Assembly (NCBI GenBank): GCA_903901425.1
Contig: CAIURC010000048.1
Location: 1 to 46,641 of the forward strand
Direction of reading: 5' to 3'
From: an uncultured Spartobacteria bacterium
GTDB taxonomy: Bacteria > Verrucomicrobiota > Verrucomicrobiia > Chthoniobacterales > Chthoniobacteraceae
DNA length: 46,641 bases
Numbering within the stretch: the stretch's first letter is position 1; every line of letters starts with the position of its first letter. Made by a program: the position numbers and the translations under genes. Below are positions 8,294 to 16,959 of the stretch, one piece after another. The notes below the pieces were generated by a model. That model was not told the origin of the DNA, did not search any database, and saw only the letters and a program-made list of their open reading frames with translations.

Positions 8294-9774
8294 ACCCCAT
8301 GAACTGCAACTCCCATCTTTTCAACGGGCTGCCGTATGAAACGCGGCTGGCTTTGACCCGGCGTCAGTTGTTCGCGCGGGGTGGAAACGTGCTGGGGGCC
8401 GTGGCACTCCAGTCGCTACTGGGACGCGGGCTCCGGGCGGAAACGGAGGGGGGCAAGCCGGCGCTGCCGCATCGTCCGGCCAAGGCGAAGAACGTGATCT
8501 ATCTGCACATGGTGGGCGGTCCCTCCCAGATCGACATGTACGATTACAAGCCGAAGATGGAGGAGATGTACGACAAAGATCTGCCCGACAGCATCCGGAA
8601 CGGGCAGCGTTTGACCGGGATGACCTCGGGTCAAAAGCGGTTTCCTGTGGCGCCTTCGAAGTGGAAGTTCAGTCCGGCGGGGCAGTGTGGATTGTGGATG
8701 AACCAAGAACTGCTTCCTTTCACGGCCAAGTCCGTGGATGACATTGCCTTTATCCGGTCCATGCACACCGAGGCGATCAACCACGAGCCCGCCATCACGG
8801 AAATGCAGACGGGTTCCCAGGTGGCTGGGCGCGCCTGTATCGGCTCCTGGCTGAGTTACGGGCTCGGATCCGAGAACAAGGATCTCCCGGCGTTTGTGGT
8901 TTTGGTTGCGGAGCCCTCCCAAGGTGGGGCCGTCCAGGCTATTTCCGGCAAACTGTGGTCCAGCGGATTCCTGCCGGGCGAACATGCCGGAGTCAGTTTC
9001 CGAAGCAGTGGCGATCCGATTCTGTACATCAACAACCCGGACGGAGTGACGGTGCCGACCCGGCGCCGCCAGTTGGATGCGATCAACCAGGTGAACGAGA
9101 TGCTGCACAGGCAGTTGGGGGATCCTGAGACGCATACCCGGATCCAGCAGTACGAGATGGCGTTCCGGATGCAGGCCAGCGTGCCGGAACTGACCGATCT
9201 CGGGAAGGAACCGGCTCACACGTTTGAACTCTACGGGGAGGAAGCGAGGAAACCGGGTACTTTTGCGAATGCGGCGCTGATGGCCAGACGACTCACGGAG
9301 CGCGGGGTGCGTTTTGTGCAGATCTACCTGAACGGCTGGGACCAGCACGGGAACATGGCGGGAAAACTGCCCACGCAGTGCAAGGACATCGACCAAGCCA
9401 CCCATGCGCTCTTGGAGGACCTCAAGCAGCGTGGATTGTTTGAGGAAACGTTGGTGGTGTGGGGCGGCGAGTTTGGCCGGACCATCTATTCCCAAGGCGG
9501 GTTGACCCGGGAGAATTACGGGCGCGATCATCATCCGCGGTGTTTCACCATGTGGCTGGCTGGAGGCGGGGTCAAGGGGGGGACGATCCACGGTGAGACT
9601 GATGATTTTTCCTACAACATCGTCAAGGATCCCGTCCATGTCCGGGATTTCCACGCCACCTTCCTGCACCTGCTGGGGATTGAACATGAACGGTTCACGT
9701 ACCGGGCGCAGGGGTTGGATTTCCGGCTCACCGGGGTGGAGCCGGCGCGGGTGGTCAAAAGCATTCTGGCGTGA
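8290..9774 (+). CDS. DUF1501 family Tat-exported protein
   Basis: This 494-aa protein belongs to DUF1501, a family of the alkaline phosphatase/sulfatase fold. The N-terminus has a twin-arginine motif (TRRQLFARGG) and a hydrophobic stretch, so it is probably exported folded. Family blocks are clear: NVIYLHMVGGPSQIDMYDYK, the RGVRFVQIYLNGWDQHG metal-site region, and WGGEFGRTIYSQG followed by GRDHHPRCFTMWLAGGG. It overlaps the PSD1 gene by four bases (ATGA 8290-8293), so the two are translationally coupled and likely act together outside the cytoplasm. ATG 8299 is an alternative start. The family's hydrolytic activity has not been shown. Confidence 0.9.
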   Translation: MNPMNCNSHLFNGLPYETRLALTRRQLFARGGNVLGAVALQSLLGRGLRAETEGGKPALPHRPAKAKNVIYLHMVGGPSQIDMYDYKPKMEEMYDKDLPDSIRNGQRLTGMTSGQKRFPVAPSKWKFSPAGQCGLWMNQELLPFTAKSVDDIAFIRSMHTEAINHEPAITEMQTGSQVAGRACIGSWLSYGLGSENKDLPAFVVLVAEPSQGGAVQAISGKLWSSGFLPGEHAGVSFRSSGDPILYINNPDGVTVPTRRRQLDAINQVNEMLHRQLGDPETHTRIQQYEMAFRMQASVPELTDLGKEPAHTFELYGEEARKPGTFANAALMARRLTERGVRFVQIYLNGWDQHGNMAGKLPTQCKDIDQATHALLEDLKQRGLFEETLVVWGGEFGRTIYSQGGLTRENYGRDHHPRCFTMWLAGGGVKGGTIHGETDDFSYNIVKDPVHVRDFHATFLHLLGIEHERFTYRAQGLDFRLTGVEPARVVKSILA

Positions 9775-10030
9775 GCAACGCTTGGTTGGAAGCCGTGGGG
9801 CCTTGGGCGGTGGAAGGCTGGGTTCGTCAGGGTGGCGGGCCTTTGCTCGGCTCACCGAGGCTTTTTGGCAAAGCAGTGGGCTCAATTCCGCGCAACTTGG
9901 CCGGGAGGAAATGGACCCTCTGCGCTGGATCGCATGCCGGCCTGTGGAGTGGTGCGGATTGCGCAGAACTTCGGGCGTGCGGGGCCTGCAGAGAACGCGG
10001 GACGCGAGAGAGCGGCGGGAGGCGTGAAAA

Positions 10031-10122
10031 TGGCGGAAGGGGCGGGATTCGAACCCGCGGTGGGAATTACCCCACGTTCGATTTCGAGTCGAGTGCCTTA
10101 AACCGGACTCAGCCACCCTTCC
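10031..10122 (-). tRNA. tRNA-Ser(CGA)
   Basis: On the minus strand this 92-nt sequence folds as a class II tRNA. The acceptor stem is GGAAGGG paired with CCCTTCC, followed by discriminator G and an encoded CCA (10031-10033). The D-arm, a long variable arm (GTGGGGTAATTCCCAC) and the T-arm GCGGGTTCGAATCCCGC are all present. The anticodon loop CTCGAAA (10082-10088) carries anticodon CGA at 10084-10086, which reads UCG serine codons. The outermost anticodon-stem pair is a C/A mismatch. No duplicate of its 3' end is seen nearby, so there is no sign of use as an attachment site. Confidence 0.95.
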
Positions 10123-10252
10123 ACTCGGATCTGGGGGGAGTGTGTTGGAGTCGGACGGGGTGGGCAAGGAGAAAGTCCCCGCGTGCCGAATTCTCAGGGG
10201 GATTGCCGGATGAGGGTTGCGGGGTGGGCAGATGAACGGGTAGAAGTACGGG

Positions 10253-12883
10253 GTGAACAGGGTACTGGCAGAGGTAGTGGTGCGCGGAAGCGAAGGTCAG
10301 CGTCTTTTGGGGGCTGAGTTGAGCGCTGGCGCGTTCATTGTGGGAAGCGGCCCCGCCGCAAGCGTGCGCTTGGAAGGTTCCCGGTTGAGTGGCAACCATC
10401 TGCGACTGTGGGTAGGGGAAGGCGGGGTGAAACTTGAGCGTTTGGAGGGCCAGATCCGCGTGGAGGGCCGTTCGGTGCGGGGCTACGTGGTGCTTCTGCC
10501 TGGCCAGGAGGCGGATCTCGGCGATGGGATGCGTCTTGAAGTGCGGGTGCCGAATCAGCAGGAGGTGACCAAATACGAGGTGGGCGAGTTGCTGGCCGAA
10601 GGGGGGACGGGTCCGATCCACTCGGCCCAGGAGCTGAGCACGGGGCGGGTTGTGGCATTTAAAATGCCAACGGTTGGGGCTTTGGACGAGCAGCGGAGGC
10701 GGCAGTTTTTGCACGAGGCCCGGATCACGGCGCAGTTGGACCACCCAGGAGTGGTGCCGGTGTACGAGGTTGGGGACGGCTCGGACGGGATGGTGTATTA
10801 CACGATGAAGCGGATCCGGGGGATCACGCTTGAGAAAGTGCTCGACCTGATTGCCGCCGGGACCGGGGCGACTGTTGCCAAGTACCCTTTGCAGAATCTT
10901 GTGACCGTCTTTTTAAAGGTGTGCGAAACGGTGGCATTTGCGCACAGCCGGGGGGTGGTTCACAGGAGTCTGCGGCCCGCATCGGTCACGCTGGGCGACT
11001 TCGGTGAGGTGCTCGTGATGGGGTGGGGTACGGCAACCGTTCAGCGGTCGGATGTGAAGGTAGCTTACGGGCTTGTGGAGGTGCCGGTTCCGGAAGAGCC
11101 GTTGCCGGACTTGGAGGTGGGTGACAGCCCGCAGCATCTCAGCCCGGAGCAGGTGCAGTCTGGTTTGCAGACTGTGGATGCTCTCAGCGACGTGTACGCG
11201 CTGGGGGTCATCCTGTATCAGATTCTCAGTTTGCGTGGGCCGATTGAGCCGGGAACGCCGGAAGAAATGCGGGAGCGCGTGGCGCGTGGGGAAACGCTGT
11301 CTTTGACCATGGGGCCGGGGCGGAAGGGGGTGCACCTGCCTGGGGGGCGGATTCCGGCAGCGCTGGCGGCGGTGGTGGCGCGTGCGATGCGCCCGGTCCG
11401 GGAGGAGCGGTACCAGAGCGTGGCGGAGTTGAAGGAGGACGTGGAACGGTACCTTGCAGGGTACCAGACCAGTGCGGAAGGTGGGGGGGCATGGAGAGCT
11501 GCGGCGTTGTTTGTGCAGCGGCATCGGAAAGGTGCGGCGGTGGTTGGGATCGGGGTGGGGGTGGCGCTGGTTTCCTTGGGACAGACGATTCTTGCGGGGC
11601 GCAAGGCGGAACAGGCGCTCTCGGATCTGAGGGGGGCTGCGGGTTTTTTGAAGGATCTTGCGGAGATGGACGCCGGGATGCGCCGGATGGAGCCGGCGTT
11701 GAAGAAACTGGAGCGGGTTTTAGAGTTGGCTCCCTGGGACGTGGAGGCGGAACGTCGCAAGGCGTGGGTCCATGTGGGGCGAGGGAAGTTGCGGGAGGCG
11801 TCCGGGGCGATGCGGGCCGTTCTTGTGCGCCTGCCGACGGATTTAAACGCGAGAAAAGCCTTGGATGTTTTTGAAAGACTCGAGGACCGCTCGTCTGGGG
11901 AGTGGACGGTACCTGAGAAGACTTTGCTGGGGCGGTTGCTGATGGAGAACCAACTGTACGGCGAGGCGCTGGCCTTGGGAGACGCCGTGGTTCTCACTCC
12001 CGCGCAACGCCTCGAGGTGGTGCGGGTCCGGGTTGGGGAATGGCTGGGGCAGAGTCAGGACGGCCAGCCCCGGTTTGAGGTCAGTTTGAATGGGGGCAAG
12101 GAGGTGGAGTTGACCTTGAAGGAGCCGGCCTTGGCCCGCCTGGAACCGGTGACCGCCCTGCCAGTGGATGTGTTGGACTTGCGCGGCACCTCGGTCTCGG
12201 ATCTGGCGCCGCTCCGCGGAATGCGTCTCAAGGGGTTGAAGATCGATAATCTCGATGTTTCAGACCTCGGTCCATTGTCCGGAATGCCGCTTCGGGAGTT
12301 GACAATGAGCTGGGTGCCTGCGGAGGGCGTGGAGGCGCTCCGGGGGTGCCCTCTGGAAACTCTGGATGCGACCGCCAGCGGGGTTTTGGATTACCTCCCC
12401 CTGTACGGACGGCCCTTGAAGGTCGTGAGGCTGGGCTACGCTTCTGGGCGCGTGGATCTGCGCTTTCTTCAGGCCTCCCCCGTGGAGGCGCTCACGCTTG
12501 AACATGCCGGGGTCAGGGATCTAGAGCCTCTGAAAGGGAGGCCGTTGAAGGAACTCGATCTGACAGGGAATCCGGTGGAAAGTTTGAAGCCGCTAGAGGG
12601 CATGGGGTTGGAGCGATTGACTTTGCACTCCGTGGATTCCTTGAAAGGCACTGCGCCGCTGGGGACTCTGCCGAAGCTCCAAGAACTGAGATTCAGCTGG
12701 CGGGTGCCCCGCTGGTTGCCGGAGGAGTTGCGCAAGAGTCCGTCGCTCAAGAAGGTGGTCTTTCAGGGGCGCGCGTTATCCGCGGAGGAATTCTGGGCCA
12801 AACTGGACAACTTGCCAGCCGAGGACAGGGCAGATGGAGAGGGAGCGAGCGCAGGTCCAGTGAAGGAGGAAAGCAAGCCATGA
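10253..12883 (+). CDS. FHA-pseudokinase-TM-LRR receptor-like protein
   Basis: This 876-aa paralogue of the next gene has an FHA-like domain (1-100), a protein-kinase fold (about 108-400), one transmembrane segment (about 428-447), a helical TPR-like region, and an LRR-like tail (about 625-840) of 22-24-residue units with a PL..MPL..L core. The kinase keeps the ATP lysine K137 and helix-C E155. It has lost the catalytic Asp (HRD becomes H237-R238-S239), the Mg-binding Asn (S244) and the DFG-equivalent Asp (MGWG, G257). The glycine loop is also altered (AEGGTGPI). It should therefore be catalytically dead, though it may still bind nucleotide. The GTG start at 10253 is supported by N-terminal alignment with the paralogue. 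Its stop overlaps the next start by four bases. Confidence 0.85.
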   Translation: MNRVLAEVVVRGSEGQRLLGAELSAGAFIVGSGPAASVRLEGSRLSGNHLRLWVGEGGVKLERLEGQIRVEGRSVRGYVVLLPGQEADLGDGMRLEVRVPNQQEVTKYEVGELLAEGGTGPIHSAQELSTGRVVAFKMPTVGALDEQRRRQFLHEARITAQLDHPGVVPVYEVGDGSDGMVYYTMKRIRGITLEKVLDLIAAGTGATVAKYPLQNLVTVFLKVCETVAFAHSRGVVHRSLRPASVTLGDFGEVLVMGWGTATVQRSDVKVAYGLVEVPVPEEPLPDLEVGDSPQHLSPEQVQSGLQTVDALSDVYALGVILYQILSLRGPIEPGTPEEMRERVARGETLSLTMGPGRKGVHLPGGRIPAALAAVVARAMRPVREERYQSVAELKEDVERYLAGYQTSAEGGGAWRAAALFVQRHRKGAAVVGIGVGVALVSLGQTILAGRKAEQALSDLRGAAGFLKDLAEMDAGMRRMEPALKKLERVLELAPWDVEAERRKAWVHVGRGKLREASGAMRAVLVRLPTDLNARKALDVFERLEDRSSGEWTVPEKTLLGRLLMENQLYGEALALGDAVVLTPAQRLEVVRVRVGEWLGQSQDGQPRFEVSLNGGKEVELTLKEPALARLEPVTALPVDVLDLRGTSVSDLAPLRGMRLKGLKIDNLDVSDLGPLSGMPLRELTMSWVPAEGVEALRGCPLETLDATASGVLDYLPLYGRPLKVVRLGYASGRVDLRFLQASPVEALTLEHAGVRDLEPLKGRPLKELDLTGNPVESLKPLEGMGLERLTLHSVDSLKGTAPLGTLPKLQELRFSWRVPRWLPEELRKSPSLKKVVFQGRALSAEEFWAKLDNLPAEDRADGEGASAGPVKEESKP
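12863..12870 (+). promoter_or_regulatory. Strong internal Shine-Dalgarno for the active kinase
   Basis: AAGGAGGA lies inside the last codons of the pseudokinase, nine bases before the ATG at 12880. Most other genes in the window have weak or no such site. It fixes the start of the second kinase and suggests that its translation is boosted independently of coupling through the ATGA overlap. Confidence 0.75.
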
Positions 12884-15414
12884 GTCTGCCACTTGCAAAA
12901 GTTCTGGTGCGGGACGAGACGGGGGAGGTGCTGCTCAGCGCAAACCTCATGGCAGGAATTCATGCGGTGGGCAGTTCGAGCCGGTGCGCCGTCCGGATCC
13001 AAGTGGCCGGGGTGGAACCCGAGCACCTGTGCCTTGAAGTGAGCGAGGGGGGGGTCTGTATCCAAGCTCCGAAAAAGGGATGCGGGCTTTGGCTGGACGG
13101 ATGGGAGGTCGACGGCCGCACCTTGGTGTTGCCGGGACAACAAATCCGGATTGGGGGCGTGGTTTTGGAGGTGCGCGAGGCTGGGCTTGAGGAATCGGGG
13201 ATTGCCGAGGGGAAACTGGAGGTCCGGTCTGAGATTGCGCGGGGAGGGATGGGGTCGGTGTACTTGGCTTGGGACCGCACGGCTGGCCGGGAGGTGGCGA
13301 TCAAGATTTTGAAGGGCGGCCAGGCCGAACCGGTGAACCGCGGGCGGTTCATCACGGAGGCCAAGGTCACTGCGCGCCTCGAGCATCCCGGGGTGGTGCC
13401 GGTGTACGATGTGGGAGCAGGTGAGGCGGGCGAGACCTACTACACCATGAAACTGGTGCAGGGCCGCACCCTTCTCAAGGTGCTGGAGGGGATTTCTGCG
13501 GGCGAGGAGGGAACGGCAGCCCGGTACTCGCTGGCCGTGCTTCTCGGGGCTTTTGTCAAGGTCTGCGATGCAATTGCCTACGCGCACAGCCGCGGGATCA
13601 TCCACCGGGACCTGAAACCGGACAACATCATGCTCGGAGAGTATGGCGAAGTCCTGTTGATGGATTGGGGGGTGGCCAAGAGCCTTTCCGGGAATGAACT
13701 CGGTCTTGGAATGGTGGATCTGGCGGCGGACGCCGTTCTCACGCTGGCCGGGGAGGTGGTGGGCACTCCGCACTACATGAGCCCAGAGCAGGCCCTGGGC
13801 CGCAATGAGCGCGTGGGGCCGCAGAGCGATGTGTATTCGCTGGGATCCATTCTTTACCAAATTCTCAGCCTGCGGCTTTCCGTTGAGCTAGGACCTGTGA
13901 TGGAAGTGCTTCGGCGCGTGGCTTCCGGAGAGGTGCTGCCGCTGGTGGCGCCCGCCGGCCTCCCCGCCAGCCATCTGCCGGGCGGCCGAATTCCGAGTTC
14001 CTTGGTGCCGGTGGTCAAGAAAGCCATGGCTCTTCAGCCGGAGGACCGGTACCGCTCCGTGGAGGAACTCCGGGCAGATGTGGAGCGTTTCCAACAGGGG
14101 TTTCCCACCTTGGCGGAACGTTCCAACTGGTGGCGGCAGGGGGTCTTGATGGTGCGCAGGCACCGGGCAGCGGTTTTCGCCGCATCACTGATGGTTTTGG
14201 TGGGGACTTCTTTTGGCGTGAGTTCGTATATTTCAGGACGGCACGCCAGTCAGGTTCTGGGCCGGTTGCGGGAGACGGCCATTTCGCTGCGGGAGGTCGC
14301 AGAGGCCGACGCGGACTTCCAGCGGCTGGAGGTGGCACTCAAGAAGCTGGATACCGCCGATGCGCTGGATCCGGGGCATCGTTCCTCGAGCGCACGGAAG
14401 GCCTGGCTGCTGGCGGGGTTGGGACGGATTGCCGATGCAGCCGAGGAGATGAAGCGCGCGGTGCCCGGTGACCGCTGGGCCGTGGATGCCGAAAAGTGGA
14501 CGGCATTTTTTCAGAAGCTTGCGGGTGAGCCTGTAGAATCCTGGACGCTGGAAGACCGCGCTGCCTTGCTGGAGGAGTTCGAGCAAAGAAAACTGGGCGG
14601 GGAGGCATTGAGCTTCACCAATCTGCTGCGCGCCAGCGGAACGAACCGCATGGAACTGGTGCGTGCAACTCTGCGGCAGCGGGATGCCAATTCAGTTTTT
14701 GTGGTGTCACAGGATGCCCTTGGGTATGTCTCGGTCCGCTCCAAGGGTTGGGTTTCAACGGTTGAACCTCTGAGGGGACTTCCCATCGCGGAATTGGTGC
14801 TGACCATGCGCGAGGAGGACTCCTTGAGCTTTCTTGAAGGTGTCCCGCTCCGCGTCTTGCGGGTCCGGGGGATGTCTCGGATGAAGAACTTGGAGCCGTT
14901 CCGGGGCATGGCCCTGAGGGAACTCGAATTGAACGGGTGCCGCGTGGCCGATTGCTCGGCTCTGGAGGGGATGCCTTTGAGGAAGCTCGTGCTTGGGGTC
15001 GGCAGCACCATCGATCTGCAGGTGCTGGCAGCCGCGCCTCTCGAGCATCTGGGGGCGCAGGGAGTCCGGATCCAAGATCTCAGCCCTCTGGCTGGGAAAC
15101 CTCTCCGGATTCTGAACCTGAGCCACAGCGGCGTTGCCGACATCTCCCCGCTCCGTCAGTCGAGCGTTCGGAACCTGGATATTTCCGGTTGTGCCGCATT
15201 GGCAACGGCTGAGAAACTGGACCCATTGACCCGGATGCCGGACCTGAATTGGGTGATGCTTCCGAAGGGATCCACGCCGCCGAGCTTGCTCCGGTACCAC
15301 CCCGCATTGCGGCGGATTGGTCGGGAGGGGATGGCCGGCACCAGCGGCCTGATGCCGGTGGAAGCGTTCTGGGTCGCTTACGACAAGGAACGCGCCGCCG
15401 CCAAGGCCCGGTAA
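12880..15414 (+). CDS. FHA-Ser/Thr protein kinase-TM-LRR receptor-like protein
   Basis: This 844-aa protein has the same architecture as its upstream neighbour but an intact PknB-type kinase domain (about 113-395). It shows the glycine loop ARGGMGSVYLA, ATP lysine K142, helix-C E160, catalytic loop IHRDLKPDN (D244, N249), the DFG variant MDWG (D262), and the GTPHYMSPEQ activation/APE region. A single transmembrane helix (about 430-450) follows, then a helical segment and an LRR-like tail (about 630-805, repeats of the type PLRGLPIAELVL). By analogy with bacterial Hanks kinases, the FHA and kinase should be cytoplasmic and the LRR tail extracytoplasmic. Its likely partner is the overlapping pseudokinase. 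Confidence 0.9.
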   Translation: MSLPLAKVLVRDETGEVLLSANLMAGIHAVGSSSRCAVRIQVAGVEPEHLCLEVSEGGVCIQAPKKGCGLWLDGWEVDGRTLVLPGQQIRIGGVVLEVREAGLEESGIAEGKLEVRSEIARGGMGSVYLAWDRTAGREVAIKILKGGQAEPVNRGRFITEAKVTARLEHPGVVPVYDVGAGEAGETYYTMKLVQGRTLLKVLEGISAGEEGTAARYSLAVLLGAFVKVCDAIAYAHSRGIIHRDLKPDNIMLGEYGEVLLMDWGVAKSLSGNELGLGMVDLAADAVLTLAGEVVGTPHYMSPEQALGRNERVGPQSDVYSLGSILYQILSLRLSVELGPVMEVLRRVASGEVLPLVAPAGLPASHLPGGRIPSSLVPVVKKAMALQPEDRYRSVEELRADVERFQQGFPTLAERSNWWRQGVLMVRRHRAAVFAASLMVLVGTSFGVSSYISGRHASQVLGRLRETAISLREVAEADADFQRLEVALKKLDTADALDPGHRSSSARKAWLLAGLGRIADAAEEMKRAVPGDRWAVDAEKWTAFFQKLAGEPVESWTLEDRAALLEEFEQRKLGGEALSFTNLLRASGTNRMELVRATLRQRDANSVFVVSQDALGYVSVRSKGWVSTVEPLRGLPIAELVLTMREEDSLSFLEGVPLRVLRVRGMSRMKNLEPFRGMALRELELNGCRVADCSALEGMPLRKLVLGVGSTIDLQVLAAAPLEHLGAQGVRIQDLSPLAGKPLRILNLSHSGVADISPLRQSSVRNLDISGCAALATAEKLDPLTRMPDLNWVMLPKGSTPPSLLRYHPALRRIGREGMAGTSGLMPVEAFWVAYDKERAAAKAR

Positions 15415-15493
15415 GTTTTTTTGGGGGGTGGGGGAGAGGAGACGGGAGGGAATTTGCGTGACCCGTTTGCAGCGAATGGGTTAAATTTGAAGC

Positions 15494-16270
15494 ATGAAGC
15501 CTGTGAAACGGGTTTTTTGCCCCCCCAGGGCCATCTCCCTCCTCATTCTCCTTGCCGCCGGTCCCCTCTCGGGTTCGGAAAACCAAGGGTCTACACCGGT
15601 TGCCCCCAAGGTCGCTTCGGTTCAGGCCAGAACCCCTGTACGGCCCGGATGGCTGTATGCGCGGCGCAAATGGGATGCCGAGATGGCCGCTTTCGCCAAA
15701 TCCGACGCTGAAAAGGGGGTGAAGCCGGGTGGAATTCTTTTTGTGGGAAGTTCAAGCATCCGGTTGTGGACAACTCTCTCCGAGGATTTCCCGGGGCAGG
15801 GTGTCACCAACCGCGGTTTTGGTGGAAGCCAGATCCCGGACTGTGTGGAGTACATCGACCGGTTGGTGACACCACACATGCCCAGACAGATCGTGTTCTA
15901 TTGTGGTGGAAACGATCTTGCAGCGCATCATTCCCCGGAGGCTGTGGCGGAGAATTTTGCGGTTTTTGTGGAGGAAGCTCGCCGGCGGGTGCCCGGGGTG
16001 CGGGTGGCTTTCATCAGTATTGCACCGAATCCGGCCCGGTGGGCGCAGGTGGATTGGGTCCGGGAGGCGAACCGCCGGATCGCCGGGTATTGCCGGGGCG
16101 CGGAAGGGGTGGAATTCATCGACGTGTTTTCTGCGATGTTGGCAGCCGACGGCAAACCGCGGCCGGAGTTGTTCCGGGAGGACGGTTTGCACATGAACCG
16201 GGCCGGGTACAAGGTGTGGGCGCGGTTGGTGGGGCCGTACTTGGCGCACACGGAGGTTTCGGTCCGGTAA
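15494..16270 (+). CDS. Secreted SGNH/GDSL hydrolase
   Basis: This 258-aa protein has an N-terminal signal peptide (basic MKPVKRVF followed by a Leu/Ala-rich core). It has the SGNH esterase blocks in order: block I LFVGSSSIRLW (nucleophile Ser), block II NRGFGGSQ (oxyanion Gly), block III FYCGGNDLA (Asn), and block V DGLHMNRAGY (catalytic Asp and His). The length is typical for family members such as acetylxylan or rhamnogalacturonan acetylesterases and platelet-activating factor acetylhydrolase-like enzymes. It probably removes acyl groups from a carbohydrate in the periplasm or outside the cell. No clear Shine-Dalgarno precedes ATG 15494. Just downstream lies a beta-helix fragment. Confidence 0.88.
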   Translation: MKPVKRVFCPPRAISLLILLAAGPLSGSENQGSTPVAPKVASVQARTPVRPGWLYARRKWDAEMAAFAKSDAEKGVKPGGILFVGSSSIRLWTTLSEDFPGQGVTNRGFGGSQIPDCVEYIDRLVTPHMPRQIVFYCGGNDLAAHHSPEAVAENFAVFVEEARRRVPGVRVAFISIAPNPARWAQVDWVREANRRIAGYCRGAEGVEFIDVFSAMLAADGKPRPELFREDGLHMNRAGYKVWARLVGPYLAHTEVSVR

Positions 16271-16792
16271 GGGGAGGGGTTTTCGAGGCCTAGCAAGGAC
16301 TTCTGTAGAGTGTTTGGGGGTAGGATTCCTGTCCAACTTCATCCCGAGTGGGAGACGTTGGGGAACAACAACGGCCTTGTGGCTGCACAGACCGGTCTGG
16401 AGTACAAGCCCTTTGGGTACGGAGGGGATCCCGGGACAACCCTGCGGGACATCCGGATCGACGGCGTTGTGCCCGGGCTCCTCAATTTGAAGCCGCGCAC
16501 CGATGGGCCCAAGGGGCAGGTTGTGGCGAGGAAAGTGCCCCGGGCGAGTCTCGGCTATCTGGGTGACCTCACGCTGGAAGGGGTGAGTGTCGATGGCCAG
16601 CAGGGCAAGAGCATCGTGCACGGGGCGCCCGATGCCGCCTCCGATGGACGCGAGGTGTACTGGGTCAAGAACTTGGAGTTCCGCGGGGTTCGCGTGGGCC
16701 GAGAGGATGTGACCGAACAAAATCTGGGGCGGTTTTTTGAGCTGGATCGGAAAACTGTGCAGGGCGTGAAAGTGAGCCCCCTCAAACGCTGA
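16271..16792 (+). pseudogene. 3' remnant of a right-handed beta-helix (polygalacturonase-like) gene
   Basis: The frame is open from just after the SGNH stop but has no plausible start; the nearest is GTG 16310. The roughly 160-aa product reads like the C-terminal end of a secreted beta-helix/GH28-like protein: EWETLGNNNG, then DIRIDGVVPGLLNLKPR, YLGDLTLEGVSV and NLEFRGVRVG, repeated beta-rungs with DI.I/L.GV spacing. No signal peptide or catalytic region is present, so the 5' part appears to be lost. Family assignment is from memory of similar proteins and is moderate. A short standalone protein of unknown function is the alternative. Confidence 0.5.
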
Positions 16793-16959
16793 GGACGGCC
16801 GGGCCTGGCGCTGGGAGTTTTCAATATGCCCGGACGAGGCCGGGTCAGAGTTCAGTTGTAAGCCCAAGGGCTGCCCGGAAAAGGATCCCTGCCAAGATGC
16901 CGGGGGTTGCGGAAACCAAGAGTCTGGGTTTCGAAATCCGCCGTTGTTTTTCGAACGTA

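Noticed and set aside
10031-10122. tRNA-Ser as an integration attachment site
   Set aside because: No duplicated tRNA 3' end, integrase or phage gene is visible nearby.
8416-10167. 583-codon minus-strand frame opposite DUF1501 and through the tRNA
   Set aside because: It runs across a tRNA gene and a confident DUF1501 gene, with no domain signal.
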